Assembly (NCBI RefSeq): GCF_021130785.1
Contig: NC_060215.1
Coordinates: 116,646,501-116,710,500 of the forward strand
From: Homalodisca vitripennis
Taxonomy: Eukaryota; Arthropoda; Insecta; Hemiptera; Cicadellidae
Length of the DNA: 64,000 nucleotides
Direction of reading: 5' to 3'
Shown here: piece after piece, positions 60,642 to 64,000 of the stretch
Layout: each line of letters begins with the position of its first letter
Numbering within the stretch: the first letter of the stretch is position 1
Program-made: the position numbers and the translations under genes
The notes under the pieces: model-generated
What the model was told of the DNA's origin: nothing
Database searches by the model: none
Seen by the model: the letters and a program-made list of their open reading frames with translations, nothing else

Positions 60642-63600
60642 GGCCTGCCTAGCCTTAGCCAATACTGGTGATAACCAGACTCACTCCCTACCCCATTATC
60701 TTATCACAGACACTCATCCAAATCAATGACATGTCTCATATTTACAAAGTCTTTCCAAAGAATATTGACATTTAAATGTATTTTTAGCTTGATTTCTCTC
60801 TCTTTCAAGTACTTCCTGTTTCAGTAAAATTTTTATTAAGAAACCTGTAAGGGTTTTACTTAGAAAAATAAAATAAAGTCAAGTGATGTAAGGTTTTAAT
60901 ATGTATGCTACTTTAGAACTAAAAATAACTTATGACTAAGTAAGTGTCTGTAAAAAGTATATGAAGAATAATTACAAAAAATAACAGAATAAAGTTGAAA
61001 TGAATAATTTTAATAGCAATCTCACTTGATTTCTATTAAACATTTCTATAAATGGTTAAGATTTCCATTTTACGGCTAAGATTACATTTCCCTAATTAAT
61101 CATGTGATCATATCTTAAGTACCCCTATAAAAATACAATTTAATCAATTTTGATTTTTTTGAATACTTTGTTCACCCTCCCTAAAATTTTAAACTACAAC
61201 ATGTTTGTATGTTTTTAGCTGTTAAAACAAAATTTCATGTTTTAAAATTCAAGAATTTGGTTTAGGATCTCTTGAATCTCTGTTATCAACAGACTCTCTC
61301 AGACCCTCTCAGTCAGAATATAAAATCAATATCTATGAGGGACTTTAATGTAAGGGACCTTTTTATTTTTAGGAAAATAAATATTTTTTTTCAAAACACA
61401 TTTATTTTCACATCATACATACACTTCATTTTCTACATCATTGCCTTGTATATTTAGGCATTTGTAATCCTTTAAGACAAAGATTTCCTTCCTTAAAGAA
61501 ATTTAACAACTGCTCTGACTTCCAGGATTTAACAGCCGTTTTCGCTTCTCCACTCCCGTTGAAGTGCTTACAGCTAAGATAATGTTTCAGGTGGAAAAAA
61601 GGTGGAAATCCCTTGGAACAAGGTTTGGTCTATACTGAGGGTAATCCAAATCCTTTTCATTGCCTTAGAGATTCAGATTTCCTTTGTCCTAATGTTGTGT
61701 CTTTTTTTCTAAACCACTGATAGAGCTGGTGGTTGTTCCCTGTGGTCCTTCCTACAGAAGTAATCTCCAACTTTGAATTTTTTCCAAATTATTCAACAGC
61801 ATTCACTAAGCTAATATTCATTTATAATATCACCTTGACATTTTTACTGTCAAGAACTCTAAACAAGATACAACACTAAATAAGCATCACAATTGTTGGC
61901 ATATCCTTGGATATTTAAGTGAGAAAACCAGAGTTATTAACACATAAGTGACCTTTATAAGTGTTTAATAGTGTAATGCTGCCAATCCTCGTTTGTGGTC
62001 AAATTCAAAGAAAGAAGTATTAATGACAAGGTTTTGATTTTTGTCTTTACACTATTTAGTTGATCCTTCCTAGAATCATTAGGTTTTTGGAAAAGATTTA
62101 CTGACATTTCATTGGAGGAAAACACAGCACACTTTCCAAAAAATCTACAAATTAATATTATCTAAGGTGCTAATGGAATTGGATTCTAGAGAACAATTCT
62201 TTTGAGACAGCTGTGTAACCAGACTGCTGACTAAATAACTACACTCTCTTTCAATCCATAAAATATAGTGAGACGAATCGTTAGGTAAAGTGTGTTTTTA
62301 CAAAGGCTCAGTTTAAATTGTTTGTAAACAATTAACAATGGAGATGTGAAGGAGAGTTAAGTTAACTGTGTGACATCATGGAATTATTTAATCCTTTAAT
62401 CAAATACCATTTGATAACAGAATGTGTTCTTTAATAATAAACAAGCCAAAAAAGTTATGTCTTTGCACTTTAAGATTTGAAGTAGTTTGGGATCAATTGA
62501 TAAACTGTGTTCGTGATAATGAGTACTATCCTAATAAAAACATTAGTTGAAATTATTTGTTATGTAGGTATTTCATCAGCATTCGAGATAGAGCTAGGCT
62601 TCTCAACAGAGATAAGACATATACATTTTTGTAGTTCAGTATGAAACTTATGTCACACTGAAAACAACTATAAACTAGACACCAAAGAATTTAAACTGTT
62701 AGTTGCATTACACAAGGTCATAGGACTTGAAAATAGTTTCAAACTAAACAATACTTATTTTGCTCAGTGATTTCAGCAAACATCTAACATTAGAAATAGA
62801 ATGGTTTATTACATTAGGTACATGATTAGAAAACTTTTTTGTTCCAAAATTTAGAATTATGAATAAAAATAATTGTATATAAGTAATGGAGAAAAGGAAA
62901 CAAGTCATAAACTTGAAACACTTCTAAAAGTTCAATTTTATGAAGGAGGTGGATGACCATTCCTGTTCCTTCTCTAACCAATCAGTCCCAGTAACCACTG
63001 ACAAATATGGGTCTCTATACAAATCAAAACGTGAGGTGAACCATTTGTCACTCAAAACACAGTGCTTAAATAAATGTCTTTATCTCTACAACATTTATTC
63101 CAAACCTTACACAAGTCTGGATATATCTGATCAGAGAAAGTTATGATGGTTTTATGTGTTTTCTAAATGGCTTTCATTACTTAAAACACATACATTTAAA
63201 AATGAAAAACCCTTCCAACATCTAGCTTTGTGGTGGACTAATTCATATACTAGCTGGACTACAATTTATTAGAATAATATGTATGCATATAAATTATATG
63301 AATTAAAGTTAAATGGATAATGTTTAATATTTCAATAGCATTTCCATTAATATTTTGAGAAAACCACATCTCAAAATATGAAAGTAATAGTGTTTTCCAA
63401 AAGCCTTACAAACTTTGAAAACTGTAAAAGCAAATATCATTAATTAAATGTTAGAGCACATTTTTTAATCAGTATCTAAGAAGTAACATGAATTTGTGCA
63501 AATTACCTAGCATTTGGTTTTCTGAGGATGGAATGTAACATTTTTCCTAATAATTACAACAAAAGAACATACGATCAAAAGGTGACCAATGTTCAAAGTT

Positions 63601-63961
63601 TTAAAGCTCAGCTCCCACTTTTTCTTTCAATTTCATATTTAAATATGAAATATCTGAACAGGAAAATTTATTATTTTTTAAGAAAATAATTAACTGATGT
63701 GTTGTGAAATAAGAAACAATATGTTCATGATCTTTCAAAACTTGTTAGTTTGGAGCTATGTTAGTTTTTGAACAAATTCAATCTTTCAAATATTGTACGA
63801 ACACATTTTTGAAATTTCAATTATTGATTATAATATAACTTAAATATCTAACAAAAATTAAATTAAATTTAAACAAATCTTAATAGTTAAAAAAGTATTG
63901 TCTGAACCAAAGTGCAATTCACATAATATAAGTATGTAACAGCTTTCATTTCTGAATCTCT

Positions 63962-63962
<1 letters not shown>
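60642..63962. other. Upstream of the DRAM-like gene, no gene recognised
   Basis: It should contain the 5'UTR and promoter of the minus-strand DRAM-like gene, but no unambiguous Inr, TATA or GC-rich block was found. AT-rich; no protein family was recognised in short frames at 61.3, 62.9 or 63.1 kb. Confidence 0.35.

Positions 63963-64000
<38 letters not shown>
63963..64000. repeat. (CA)n microsatellite at window end
   Basis: At least 18 CA repeats running off the window edge. Confidence 0.95.

Overview
The window is AT-rich animal nuclear DNA that reads as an insect genome. It has GT-AG introns of 0.8 to 34 kb, an insect-style Inr+DPE core-promoter match, decayed LINEs, a tRNA-derived SINE family, TTAA-flanked DNA-transposon derivatives and many tandem repeats. 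There is no bacterial gene organisation. The order of insect cannot be fixed from the sequence.

Only two protein-coding genes are supported, both on the minus strand and both partial. Gene 1 is a secreted peptidase-M2 (angiotensin-converting-enzyme-like) gene, probably the Ance-3 type. Its signal-peptide and proline-rich first coding exon is at 36,736-37,293. Two further exons, at 2,816-2,974 and 1,707-1,803, join in frame. The intron between the first two is 33.8 kb. The catalytic exons lie left of the window. A GC-rich block at 37.86-38.10 kb with an Inr+DPE match is a candidate promoter.

Gene 2 is a six-transmembrane Frag1/DRAM/Sfk1-family (DRAM-like) gene with five in-phase exons between 60,641 and 51,928. 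Its 3' end is unresolved: it either reads through to a stop two codons past exon 5 or splices to a tiny terminal exon near 45.66 kb.

The rest is intronic or intergenic. The giant ACE intron holds, left to right: SINE copy 1 (3.5 kb), a 65-bp minisatellite with a 195-bp higher-order period (5.07-5.57 kb), a LINE fragment (13.0-13.8 kb), a 104-bp tandem array (13.9-14.66 kb), an AT satellite (15.2 kb), SINE copy 2 (19.9 kb), an I/Jockey-group LINE with RNase H (21.6-23.35 kb), a GC-rich palindromic MITE candidate (26.0-26.8 kb), an internally deleted Kolobok-like transposon with TTAA flanks (28.25-29.72 kb), a GC-rich patch (30.4-30.7 kb) and SINE copy 3 (36.0-36.26 kb).

Between the two genes are a LINE fragment (39.9-40.4 kb), a foldback-like structure (40.59-42.52 kb), an 81-bp repeat (44.1-44.45 kb), a second LINE RT fragment (48.2-48.5 kb) and a piggyBac-like MITE (50.02-51.09 kb). 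Inside the DRAM-like gene are a LINE 3' fragment (52.8-53.1 kb), a dimeric tandem repeat (55.9-56.26 kb) and a 366-bp duplication abutting exon 1.

I saw no compelling new biological system. The most interesting unexplained structures are the foldback-like composite, the deleted Kolobok-like element, the GC-rich palindromic element and the SINE family.
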